From positions 1 through 35,746 of the forward strand of contig NZ_JAJAUY010000057.1 in NCBI RefSeq assembly GCF_020532625.1: a DNA stretch of 35,746 nucleotides. Reading direction: 5' to 3'. The first letter of the stretch is position 1, and the number at the start of each line of letters is the position of its first letter. The notes beneath the pieces are model-generated. The model saw only the letters and a list, made by a program, of their open reading frames with translations, had not been told where the DNA came from and made no database searches. The position numbers and the translations under genes are program-made. Of the stretch, positions 1 to 9,238 are shown piece by piece. Source of the DNA: Streptomyces antimicrobicus. GTDB lineage: Bacteria > Actinomycetota > Actinomycetes > Streptomycetales > Streptomycetaceae.

Positions 1-39
1 AGGCCGCAGGCGGCCGACCGGTCGGGCCCCCGGTCCCGG

Positions 40-777
40 TCAGGCCTTCGTCTTGTACCCCCGCCCCCACTGGAGCCCCCAGCCGTACAGCCGGTCCAGC
101 TCGGCCTGGAAGCCGTAGACGAACTTCACCTCGCGCCGCACCACCAGCTCGCCCTTGACGTTCTCCAGCAGCAGCACGGCGCAGCTGCGCGCCTGCGGGT
201 GCCGTTCGTCCAGGGCGATCTCGATCCGCGGGCCGTTGCTCGGGTACAGCGTGACCAGGGCGTGGGTGCGGTCGAAGGCCGGTGTCTGGTCGTAGATGTA
301 GACGAAGACCAGCAGCCGCTTGATGTCCTCGGCGTGGTCGAGGTTGACGTAGAGCGTCTCGCCCGAGGGGGAGCCGAAGCGGTCGTCGCCGCTGAGCTTC
401 ACGTAGGGCGGGTCGTTGAGGTCGCCGAGGAGGTTGCCCAGCGGCTGGACCACGCCGCGGCTGCCGTCGGTGAGCTCGTACAGGCAGCCCATGTCCAGGT
501 CGACGTTGACCATGCCCTGGGTGTGCGCCTGCACCACCTCGGGCTGGAACAGCTTGAACGGGTGGCGCAGCAGCCGGCTGCCCTGCCGGTCCGGGCCTCC
601 GATGTCCGAGGTGCGCATGCGCCAGGACAGGTTGACGCGGAGGTTGCCGGTGACGGCCCCCTGTTTGGTCAGCGACACCGTCGGATGCCGCCTGGTCAGC
701 TCGATCGCGTTCGACGAGGCGTTGCCCGACTGGAACTGCGCCGCCCGGGCCCCCCTGAGCCCGTCGAAGAACCCCAT
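40..777 (-). CDS. TerA-like tellurium-resistance family protein
   Basis: 245 aa. I place the start at the ATG at 777 because a purine-rich GGGGAAGGG lies just upstream; an in-frame extension to 858 would begin inside a hairpin and adds non-conserved Arg/Pro-rich sequence. The protein opens MGFFDGLRGARAAQF and continues with a TerD/TerA-type beta-sandwich rich in DLD and GDDRFGSPSGE stretches, which in this superfamily bind calcium. No signal peptide or membrane segment is visible, so it is probably cytosolic. It is the last gene of a minus-strand run after two TerD genes and a DUF475/TerC gene, from which a perfect hairpin separates it. Proteins of the Ter group are known from tellurite, phage and colicin resistance and are thought to act in membrane-linked stress sensing; the exact job here is unknown. 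Family call good, subgroup moderate. Confidence 0.8.
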   Translation of the reverse strand: MGFFDGLRGARAAQFQSGNASSNAIELTRRHPTVSLTKQGAVTGNLRVNLSWRMRTSDIGGPDRQGSRLLRHPFKLFQPEVVQAHTQGMVNVDLDMGCLYELTDGSRGVVQPLGNLLGDLNDPPYVKLSGDDRFGSPSGETLYVNLDHAEDIKRLLVFVYIYDQTPAFDRTHALVTLYPSNGPRIEIALDERHPQARSCAVLLLENVKGELVVRREVKFVYGFQAELDRLYGWGLQWGRGYKTKA

Positions 778-826
778 ACCCTTCCCCCACCCTGGAAACC
801 ACCGCCGGCGAACCGCGGCGAACGCC

Positions 827-856
827 GACAGGGGCGGCCGTGGGGCCGCCCCTGTC
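827..856 (-). terminator. 13-bp perfect hairpin between the DUF475 and TerA-like genes
   Basis: Arms 827-839 (GACAGGGGCGGCC) and 844-856 are exact inverse complements around a 4-nt loop. It lies 25 nt after the DUF475 stop and about 50 nt before the TerA-like start on the minus strand. There is no U-tract, as is usual for Streptomyces hairpins. It may terminate the upstream genes or attenuate read-through into the last gene. Confidence 0.65.
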
Positions 857-880
857 AATGCTTCCGCACATGCGGCCGGC

Positions 881-2002
881 TCATGCCTGCGAGCCGGCCT
901 CCTCCAGTGCCAGCCGCTTGTTGCGGCGGACCGAGGACCAGAACGACCAGGCGATGAGCACCACGCCGACCAGGCCGGTGATCACCTCGTTGATCTCGTA
1001 CTGGATGGTGACCAGCAGGATCACGGCGAGCGCGCCGATGGCGTAGTGCGCGCCGTGCTCCAGGTAGACGTAGTCGTCCAGGGTGCCCTGGCGGACCAGG
1101 TAGACCGTCAGCGACCGGACGTACATGGCGCCGATGCCCAGGCCGAGGGCCATCAGGACGATGTCGTTGGTGATGGCGAAGGCGCCGATGACGCCGTCGA
1201 AGGAGAAGGACGCGTCCAGGACCTCCAGGTAGAGGAACATGAAGAACGCGGCCTTGCCGGCCAGGGCGACCGCCGAGACCGGCTTGCCGCTGCGCTTGGC
1301 CGCCTCCTCGGCCTCGTGCTCGGCCTCCTCCTCTTCCTCCAGCTTGTTCTCGAAGAAGCCGGAGAGGCCGCCGACGACCAGGTACGTGATCAGGCCGGCG
1401 ATGCCGGAGATCAGGACCGTCTGGGCCTTGTCCACGTGCATGCCGCCGTGCTGGTGGGCGTGGGTGGCGAACGTCATCGACGAGACCAGCAGGACGACGA
1501 GGGCGATGCAGACCGACAGCATGTCGATCTTGCCGAGCTTGGCCAGCGGCCGCTCCAGCCACGCCAGCCACTTGATGTCGCGGTCCTCGAAGATGAAGTC
1601 GAGGAAGATCATCAGCAGGAACATTCCGCCGAAGGCCGCGATCGCCGGGTGGGCGTCCGTGACCAGCTGCTTGTACATGTCCTTGTCGGTCATCGCCAGG
1701 TCGACGGCCTCGATGGGCCCGATCTTGGCGCTGACGGCCACGATCACGACGGGGAAGACCAGTCGCATGCCGAAGACGGCGATCAGCACACCGATCGTGA
1801 GGAAGATCTTCTGCCAGAAGGCATTCATCTTCTTCAGGATTCCGGCGTTGACCACCGCGTTGTCGAAGGACAGCGAGATCTCGAGGACGGACAGGATCGC
1901 GACGATCCCGAAAGCTGTCGCCCCTCCGTAGAACCACGCTGCGACCAGGCCGAGCGCAGTGACTGCGAACGACCAGCCGAAGGTTTTCAGAACCACTGGC
2001 AC
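881..2002 (-). CDS. DUF475 (TerC-like) integral membrane protein
   Basis: 373 aa, GTG start at 2002 with GGGGGAGA 8 nt upstream (a second GTG at 1996 is possible). Hydrophobic helices fill the chain. Two TerC-type signatures with acidic residues inside the membrane are visible: E41-ISLSFDN-48 and a repeat-like E260-VLDASFSFDG-270 followed by AFAITND. Between them are a histidine-rich loop around residues 180-189 (THAHQHGGMH) and an acidic loop at about 221-233 (LEEEEEAEHEAEE). TerC-family proteins are proposed metal-ion or manganese exporters, so the His and Glu loops could bind metal. It lies 31 nt after the TerD gene and is very likely co-transcribed. The transported substrate is inferred, not shown. 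Confidence 0.87.
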   Translation of the reverse strand: MPVVLKTFGWSFAVTALGLVAAWFYGGATAFGIVAILSVLEISLSFDNAVVNAGILKKMNAFWQKIFLTIGVLIAVFGMRLVFPVVIVAVSAKIGPIEAVDLAMTDKDMYKQLVTDAHPAIAAFGGMFLLMIFLDFIFEDRDIKWLAWLERPLAKLGKIDMLSVCIALVVLLVSSMTFATHAHQHGGMHVDKAQTVLISGIAGLITYLVVGGLSGFFENKLEEEEEAEHEAEEAAKRSGKPVSAVALAGKAAFFMFLYLEVLDASFSFDGVIGAFAITNDIVLMALGLGIGAMYVRSLTVYLVRQGTLDDYVYLEHGAHYAIGALAVILLVTIQYEINEVITGLVGVVLIAWSFWSSVRRNKRLALEEAGSQA

Positions 2003-2033
2003 CTCATCGGTCTCCCCCGCGCCCTGCGCGGCT

Positions 2034-2609
2034 TTACGAAACGTTGACCCCGAAGTCTAGAGCGATGCCCCTCAGACCCGACGCGTACCCCTGTCCGACC
2101 GCCCGGAACTTCCATTCACCCCCGTAGCGGTAGACCTCGCCGAAGATCATCGCGGTCTCGCTGGAGGCGTCCTCGGAGAGGTCGTAGCGAGCCAGCTCCT
2201 GGCCGTCGTCCTGGTTGACCACCCGGATGAAGGCGTTGCTGACCTGGCCGAAGCTCTGCCGGCGCAGGTCCGCCTCGTGGATGGAGACCGGGAAGACGAT
2301 CTTGTCGACCTCGGCCGGGACCTTGGCCAGGTCGATCAGGATCGACTCGTCGTCGCCGTCGCCCTCGCCGGTGAGGTTGTCACCGGTGTGCTCGACGGCG
2401 CCCTCGGGGCTGCGCAGGTTGTTGTAGAAGACGAAGTACTGGTCCCCGAGCACCCGGCCGCCGCTGCACATCAGCGCGCTGGCATCGAGGTCGAAGTCGG
2501 CGCCCGTGGTGGAGCGCGCGTCCCATCCGAGGCCCACCAGAACCCGGGTCAGGTTCGGTGCGGCCTTGGAGAGCGAGACGTTTCCCCCCTTGGCGAGTGT
2601 GACGCCCAT
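2034..2609 (-). CDS. TerD family protein (second tandem copy)
   Basis: 191 aa. Start at the ATG at 2609, with GGGGAGGA upstream and the family N-terminus MGVTLAKGGNVSLSK. The calcium-binding TerD motifs are clear: DFDLDAS near residue 39 and GDNLTGEGDGDDE near residue 77; the C-terminus GYASGLRGIALDFGVNV is also typical. It is a close paralogue of the upstream TerD (same length, most blocks identical), so a tandem duplication is likely. The divergent stretch is the surface loop after DASAL. It is probably cytosolic and calcium-dependent. It is followed 31 nt later by the DUF475 membrane gene, and TerD/TerC pairs are thought to work together at the membrane. Which stress it answers cannot be read from sequence. 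Confidence 0.93.
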   Translation of the reverse strand: MGVTLAKGGNVSLSKAAPNLTRVLVGLGWDARSTTGADFDLDASALMCSGGRVLGDQYFVFYNNLRSPEGAVEHTGDNLTGEGDGDDESILIDLAKVPAEVDKIVFPVSIHEADLRRQSFGQVSNAFIRVVNQDDGQELARYDLSEDASSETAMIFGEVYRYGGEWKFRAVGQGYASGLRGIALDFGVNVS

Positions 2610-2658
2610 CGTGTGTCCTCCCCGTACGACGTGGTGGTGGCTGAAAGCATGACAAGCG

Positions 2659-2697
2659 CGTCCGGCGCCGTACACACGCGGTGCACGACGCCGGACG
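2659..2697 (-). terminator. Long hairpin between the two terD genes
   Basis: CGTCCGGCG at 2659-2667 pairs exactly with 2689-2697, and the interior continues pairing with two mismatches (CGT and CAC against GTG and ACG) around an ACGCG loop. On the minus strand it follows the first terD stop by about 20 nt. It could end that transcript or tune the level of the downstream terD-DUF475 message. There is no U-run. Confidence 0.5.
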
Positions 2698-2715
2698 GAT
2701 GAACTGCTCTCGGGC

Positions 2716-3291
2716 TCAGACGTTGACGCCGAAGTCCTGGGCGATGCCCCGCAGACCGGAGGCGTAGCCCTGGCCGATGGCGCGGAACTTCCACTCGGCG
2801 CCGTGGCGGTAGAGCTCGCCGAAGACCATGGCGGTCTCGGTCGAGGCGTCCTCGGAGAGGTCGTAGCGGGCGAGCTCGCTGTTGTCGGCCTGGTTCACCA
2901 CGCGGATGTAGGCGTTGCGGACCTGTCCGAAGCTCTGCTGGCGGGCCTCGGCCTCGTAGATGGAGACCGGGAAGACGATCTTGGCGACGTCGGCCGGCAC
3001 GCCGGCCAGGTTCACCTTGATCTGCTCGTCGTCGCCCTCGCCCTCACCGGTGAGGTTGTCACCGGTGTGCTCGACGGAGCCGTCGGGGCTGCGCAGGTTG
3101 TTGAAGAAGACGAAGTTGCCGTCGGTGGCAACCTTGCCCTGGTCGTTGGTGAGCAGGGCGCTGGCGTCGAGGTCGAAGTCGACGCCGGTGGTGGTGCGAG
3201 CGTCCCAGCCCAGACCGACGATGACCGCGGTCAGGTTGGGGGCGGCCTTGGTCAGCGAGACGTTGCCGCCCTTGCTGAGGCTGACTCCCAC
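2716..3291 (-). CDS. TerD family protein (first tandem copy)
   Basis: 191 aa, GTG start at 3291 with GGAGGACCC directly upstream. It shows the full TerD pattern: MGVSLSKGGNVSLTKAAPNLT, DFDLDASAL, the acidic calcium loop GDNLTGEGEGDDE, IVFPVSIYEA and the C-terminal GYASGLRGIAQDFGV. No export signal. This is the promoter-proximal gene of the Ter cluster, and an inverted repeat with a -10-like TAGGAT lies about 55-70 nt upstream. The paralogue downstream has the same length and shares most motif blocks. TerD proteins bind calcium and confer tellurite or general stress resistance in characterised cases; in Streptomyces several copies are normal and some affect development. Confidence 0.94.
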   Translation of the reverse strand: MGVSLSKGGNVSLTKAAPNLTAVIVGLGWDARTTTGVDFDLDASALLTNDQGKVATDGNFVFFNNLRSPDGSVEHTGDNLTGEGEGDDEQIKVNLAGVPADVAKIVFPVSIYEAEARQQSFGQVRNAYIRVVNQADNSELARYDLSEDASTETAMVFGELYRHGAEWKFRAIGQGYASGLRGIAQDFGVNV

Positions 3292-3342
3292 GGGTCCTCC
3301 AGTGGTGTTCGGGTGGGGCCGGGCCCCGTCGTGCGTTGCACA

Positions 3343-3362
3343 GGATCAACGTCTGGATCCTA
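3343..3362 (-). promoter_or_regulatory. Candidate promoter and operator of the terD cluster
   Basis: GGATC at 3343-3347 and GATCC at 3356-3360 form an inverted repeat with 8 nt between. It overlaps a minus-strand -10-like TAGGAT (3362 to 3357). No convincing -35 is seen. The repeat would cover the transcription start region, as expected for a repressor site. By eye only. Confidence 0.3.
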
Positions 3363-3393
3363 CTGACGGGTTCCCGCCCCTCGCGCGGGTTTG

Positions 3394-3430
3394 CGCGCGG
3401 CCCGCGCGGCGTGGTGCGCCGGGCCGCGCG
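3394..3430 (-). terminator. Composite hairpin after the peroxiredoxin gene
   Basis: CGCGCGGCCC at 3394-3403 pairs exactly with 3421-3430, and an inner 4-bp stem (GGCG 3408-3411 with CGCC 3417-3420) extends it. It begins 8 nt after the peroxiredoxin stop on the minus strand and separates that gene from the terD cluster. Confidence 0.65.
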
Positions 3431-3437
3431 GGGGGCA

Positions 3438-3896
3438 TCAGAGGCTGTCGAGGGCCTTGATGTAGTCGTTCAGGTCGCGGGCGTCGGGCAGCCCGTTGAC
3501 GACGGTCCAGCGCACGATGCCGTCCTTGTCGATGACGAACGTGCCGCGCACCGCGCAGCCCTTGTCCTCGTCGAAGACCCCGTAGGCGCGGGAGGTCTCG
3601 CCGTGCGGCCAGAAGTCCGACAGCAGCGGGTACTCCAGGCCCTCCTGCTCGGCGAAGACGCGCAGGGTGGGGACGGAGTCGTTGGAGACGGCCAGCAGCT
3701 GGACGTCCTCGTTCTGGAACCGGGGCAGCTGGTCGCGCAGCTCGCACAGCTCGCCCGTGCACACGCCGGTGAAGGCGAACGGGTAGAAGAGCAGCACCAC
3801 GTTCTTCTCCCCGCGGAAGTCGGAGAGCCGCACGGTCCGGCCGTGGTTGTCCTTGAGCTCGAAGTCCGGGGCCTTGTGGCCGACCTCGATCGCCAT
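3438..3896 (-). CDS. AhpE/Bcp-type peroxiredoxin
   Basis: 152 aa. Start ATG at 3896, with AGAGGG 9 nt upstream; the two ATGs further up have no room for a ribosome-binding site. It is a thioredoxin-fold thiol peroxidase that reduces peroxides, possibly peroxynitrite and lipid peroxides. The active-site signature P39-x3-T43-x2-C46 is intact (sequence FYPFAFTGVCTGELCELRD), C46 being peroxidatic. C51 sits where atypical 2-Cys enzymes of the Bcp type carry a resolving cysteine, and C114 lies near the active-site arginine R117. The overall sequence looks closest to mycobacterial AhpE. No signal peptide: cytosolic. It lies downstream of the DUF3052 gene, but a terminator-like hairpin stands between them, so it probably has its own promoter. 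Confidence 0.92.
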   Translation of the reverse strand: MAIEVGHKAPDFELKDNHGRTVRLSDFRGEKNVVLLFYPFAFTGVCTGELCELRDQLPRFQNEDVQLLAVSNDSVPTLRVFAEQEGLEYPLLSDFWPHGETSRAYGVFDEDKGCAVRGTFVIDKDGIVRWTVVNGLPDARDLNDYIKALDSL

Positions 3897-3968
3897 CTGT
3901 CGCATCCCTCTCATTGGGCCGTTCGGGTGGGCCCCAGCCTAGAGCCTGCCGCCCCGGACACGCAGAAA

Positions 3969-3994
3969 CCCCGCCGACCGGGAGGTCGACGGGG
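3969..3994 (-). terminator. Intrinsic terminator of the DUF3052 gene
   Basis: Read on the minus strand, an 11-bp stem (3994-3984 with 3979-3969, one U-G wobble) with a 4-nt loop is followed directly by TTTCTG. This is one of the few hairpins here with a short U-tract, which fixes its direction. It lies about 100 nt after the DUF3052 stop; other GC-rich inverted repeats fill 4010-4085. Confidence 0.65.
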
Positions 3995-4091
3995 TCCGCT
4001 CAGGATCCGTCCGGCTGCCGCCCGCTGCCGCCCGCGGCCCGGCCCGGCGGCGGCCTGCCCGGCGTGGCCCGGCCGGGCGGCGGCGCGTGGC

Positions 4092-4523
4092 TCAGCGCTT
4101 GGACTTGGCCGTCTTGGGGGTCTTCAGGCGCTGGGCCGACCACTCCTTGCCCACGCTGAAGCTCTTGCCCAGGGCCAGGCCCGCCTGCTTGGCGGCGTCG
4201 CTGATGTCGCTGGCCTCGACGAAGCCGTCCCGGCCCGTCTTCGGGGTCAGCAGCAGAATCAGCGAGTCCTCGTCGACGTAGTCGATGGCATCGACCAGCG
4301 TGTCCGTCAGGTCGCCGTCGTCTTCGCGGAACCACAGCAGCACCGCGTCGGCCACGTCGTCGTATTCCTCGTCCTCGAGGTCATGACCGATGAACCGCTT
4401 GATCTCTTCGCGGAACTCCTGATCGACGTCGTCGTCGTAGCCGATCTCCTGGACCACCTGATCGGACTGGAAACCCAGCCGGGCGGCCAGGCTGCTGTCC
4501 GCGTGGTCCGCGGTCGCGCTCAC
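4092..4523 (-). CDS. DUF3052 domain protein
   Basis: 143 aa, GTG start at 4523 with a strong AGGAGG 7 nt upstream. The chain is acidic in its first two thirds (EIGYDDDVDQEFREEIKRF, DLEDEEYDDVADAV) and ends in a Lys/Arg-rich tail, so the charge is strongly polarised. The central segment SLILLLTPKTGRDGF resembles a small alpha/beta core. No membrane segment or cysteine is seen. The family is widespread in Actinobacteria and has no established function. It sits divergently from aceE across a 439-nt intergenic region and next to a peroxiredoxin; the same neighbourhood is remembered from Mycobacterium. That conserved linkage suggests a role tied to pyruvate or acetyl-CoA metabolism or redox state, but this is only inference. 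Confidence 0.9.
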   Translation of the reverse strand: MSATADHADSSLAARLGFQSDQVVQEIGYDDDVDQEFREEIKRFIGHDLEDEEYDDVADAVLLWFREDDGDLTDTLVDAIDYVDEDSLILLLTPKTGRDGFVEASDISDAAKQAGLALGKSFSVGKEWSAQRLKTPKTAKSKR

Positions 4524-4621
4524 GGGGTGCCTCCTGCTCATGTTCGGTGATGTCTTCGGCCGCGCGCGTACGCGCAGCATTGGGCGTAGTCCACACGGGA
4601 GCGGCGGATCGCGCAAGTACC

Positions 4622-4646
4622 CGACGGTCGAGACCGTCGAAACGGT
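4622..4646. promoter_or_regulatory. Overlapping palindromes in the DUF3052-aceE intergenic region
   Basis: CGACGGTC (4622-4629) pairs with GACCGTCG (4632-4639), and ACCGT (4633-4637) pairs with ACGGT (4642-4646). The core pentamer therefore occurs three times in alternating orientation with a 9-nt period. The array is about 100 nt before the DUF3052 start and 320 nt before aceE. It looks like a protein-binding site; the regulator is unknown. Confidence 0.4.
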
Positions 4647-4852
4647 GACGATTGCGGCCGTCTCGCCGCAACTCCCACCACGCACGACCCACGCCTCCCG
4701 TGATCCATGCCACACCATTCCAGGATATTCGGCAGCTCCTCGCGCCGTTCCTCCTCCGCTCGGGGGACGGGGGACCTCCGGCCCGGGCCGGCAACGATGG
4801 GCGTAAGGTTGCGATCTGTCCGAACCGTCCGCTTCGGCCGTGCGGGGTGGCG

Positions 4853-4881
4853 GGAAGATCTTCCGGGTTACCCACTGGTAA
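4853..4881. promoter_or_regulatory. Adjacent palindromes upstream of aceE
   Basis: GGAAGATCTTCC (4853-4864) is a perfect 12-nt palindrome. Three nt later TTACC-CACT-GGTAA (4868-4881) is a perfect inverted repeat. Both lie 80-110 nt before the aceE start codon in an otherwise unremarkable GC-rich stretch. They could be operators for pyruvate dehydrogenase control. The rest of 4524-4962 contains no gene I can support. Confidence 0.4.
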
Positions 4882-4962
4882 AGATGACGATTCCGTGCCC
4901 GCGGTAGACGATGGGAGCCGGTGTGATCCATGGCACGACTCCCCCGACAGCGAAGGAACAGC

Positions 4963-7695
<2,733 letters not shown>

Positions 7696-7704
7696 GCGCC
7701 CACC

Positions 7705-7752
7705 GGGCGCGGGGGCCGGCGCCGCGGGCGCCGGGCCGTGACCCCCGCGCCC
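7705..7752 (+). terminator. Double-stem terminator after aceE
   Basis: Outer arms 7705-7715 (GGGCGCGGGGG) and 7742-7752 pair exactly over 11 bp. Inside, CCGGCGCC at 7716-7723 pairs with 7727-7734 around a 3-nt loop. Starting 10 nt after the aceE stop, this is an unusually stable stacked hairpin and very likely ends the aceE transcript. Confidence 0.75.
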
Positions 7753-7821
7753 CGGCGCGTGCCGCGGGTGGAGCGGGTTCCGGCACGGCCGGGCCCGCTC
7801 CCCCGCGTCCGGGTCCTTAAC

Positions 7822-8616
7822 ATGCCCGGCATGAAGGAACAGTCCGCGCAGGTCCGCTGGGAGCGGCGCACACAGACCCCGTTGCTCGGCTTCGCGGTGC
7901 TCTTCGCCGTCGCGTACGCGGTGCCGATCGTCATGCCCGACGCGAGCGGGACGGTGCACCGGGCCTGCACGTACGTCGAGTGGGCGGTGTGGGGCGCCTT
8001 CGCCGCGGACTACGTGGTCCGGCTGGGGCTGGCGGCCGACCGGCGGCGCTTCGTGCGCACCCACTGGCTGGACCTGGCGGCCGTGGTGCTGCCGCTGGTG
8101 CAGCCGCTGCGGCTGCTGCGGCTGGTCGCCACGCTGATGCTGGTGGGCCGGCGGGCCCGGATGGCGCCGCAGATCCGGCTCACCACCTATGTGGCCGGGG
8201 CCGTGGTGGGCCTGCTGATGTTCGGCTCGCTGGCGGTGCTGAGCGTGGAGCGGGACGCGCCGGACGGCAACATCAAGAACCTGGGTGACGCGGTGTGGTG
8301 GAGCTTCACCACGATGACCACCGTGGGCTACGGCGACCACTCCCCCACCACGGGCCTGGGCCGGGTCCTGGCGGTGGGGCTGATGCTGTCCGGGATCGCC
8401 CTGCTCGGTGTGGTGACGGCCAACATCGCCGCCTGGTTCATCGCCCGCTTCGAGCGCGACGACCAAGTGGAACGGCTCCATCTGGCCGCGCTGCGCGAAC
8501 TCCAGGCGGAGGTGCGGGCGCTGCGCGCCGAGGTGGCCCGGCTCGGCGGCGGGCCCGCCCGGGGCGAGGGCGCGGCGGAGGTCCCGGCGGAGGTCTCGGC
8601 GTCGCGGGTGCCGTGA
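7822..8616 (+). CDS. Six-TM voltage-gated-type potassium channel
   Basis: 264 aa from the ATG at 7822; the ATG at 7831 is equally possible and neither has a clear ribosome-binding site. Hydrophobic segments lie at about 20-38, 52-71, 82-100, 122-142 and 181-207, with a pore helix at 154-166 and the selectivity filter T167-VGYGD-172. An arginine-bearing segment (RLLRLVATLMLVGRRAR, 97-113) looks like a short S4 voltage sensor, making this KvAP-like rather than a two-TM channel. The cytosolic tail 212-242 is a heptad-rich coiled coil (QVERLHLAALRELQAEVRAL) that should tetramerise the channel. It conducts potassium across the plasma membrane. The gating stimulus is not visible: no RCK or cyclic-nucleotide domain follows. 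Confidence 0.9.
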   Translation: MPGMKEQSAQVRWERRTQTPLLGFAVLFAVAYAVPIVMPDASGTVHRACTYVEWAVWGAFAADYVVRLGLAADRRRFVRTHWLDLAAVVLPLVQPLRLLRLVATLMLVGRRARMAPQIRLTTYVAGAVVGLLMFGSLAVLSVERDAPDGNIKNLGDAVWWSFTTMTTVGYGDHSPTTGLGRVLAVGLMLSGIALLGVVTANIAAWFIARFERDDQVERLHLAALRELQAEVRALRAEVARLGGGPARGEGAAEVPAEVSASRVP

Positions 8617-8677
8617 CGACAGGTGGGCCGCCCGGCCCGGTGTTTAGATGGGCGGGGGTGTTCCCGAAGGAGGGCCC

Positions 8678-9238
8678 ATGACGCAGCCTGCCGCGGCGGA
8701 CGGCACCGGACCCGCACCGGACCCGGCCGGTGACCCGGTCCGGGAGCCCGACCGCACGATCACCCGAACGGGCGAAGGCCATGTGGTCGCCATGGCCGTC
8801 GGCATGGTGATGGCCCTCACCGGGGCCCCGGCCCGGACCGCCCGGGCGATCGTGAGCGCCACGGCGGCCACCGCGGGCCTGAGCGTGCCGGAGGTGGCCC
8901 ACACCCTGGTCTCGCGGGGCCTGCCGGTCACCGGACGGGTGGGCCGGGCCCTGCGCCAGTCGGTCCGGCTGGCCCGCAGCGCGCCGGCCGGGGCTCCGGT
9001 GCCGGTGCTGCGGCTGGCGCCCGACCGGGGGTACACGGCCAAGGTGCTCGACCGGTTCCTGGCCTGCCACGCGGCCGCGGCGGCGGACCCCGCGGACGAG
9101 GGCGCCCAGCGGGCCCTGGACGACGCGGCGTACACCTTGTGCGTCCTGATGGCCCGCCGGACCCCGAAGGAGGCGGTCCGGGCGGCCCGCCGCTACCTGG
9201 CCGTGTCGGCGGCCGCGGTCAGTTCTCCCACACCTTGA
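8678..9238 (+). CDS. ANTAR-like / DUF5133 two-domain protein
   Basis: 186 aa, ATG at 8678 behind AAGGAGGG. Residues 34-80 follow the spacing of an ANTAR RNA-binding helix bundle: A-x-G-x-x-M at the start, an alanine ten residues later (the eAf position), an alanine at the end of helix 2 and V-A near the end. The usual basic residues are, however, largely missing. Residues 108-174 (VLRLAPDRGY, then ALDDAAYTLCVLMARRTPKEAVRAA) match the DUF5133 pattern common in Streptomyces, where it is often attached to ANTAR-type segments. ANTAR proteins act as antiterminators, so a regulatory role in the cytosol is the best guess. The gene overlaps the convergent inhibitor gene by 20 bp. Domain calls are by eye; the DUF5133 part is the surer one. 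Confidence 0.72.
   Translation: MTQPAAADGTGPAPDPAGDPVREPDRTITRTGEGHVVAMAVGMVMALTGAPARTARAIVSATAATAGLSVPEVAHTLVSRGLPVTGRVGRALRQSVRLARSAPAGAPVPVLRLAPDRGYTAKVLDRFLACHAAAAADPADEGAQRALDDAAYTLCVLMARRTPKEAVRAARRYLAVSAAAVSSPTP

Noticed and set aside
40..3291. A phage- or plasmid-borne tellurite-resistance island
   Set aside because: No integrase, transposase, att-like repeat or base-composition change; TerD and DUF475 genes are ordinary Streptomyces chromosomal genes.
4930..4962. ATG at 4930 as the aceE start
   Set aside because: The purine run before it is too far (about 13 nt) and the added 11 residues are absent from Streptomyces AceE as I recall it; the GTG at 4963 has a good ribosome-binding site.
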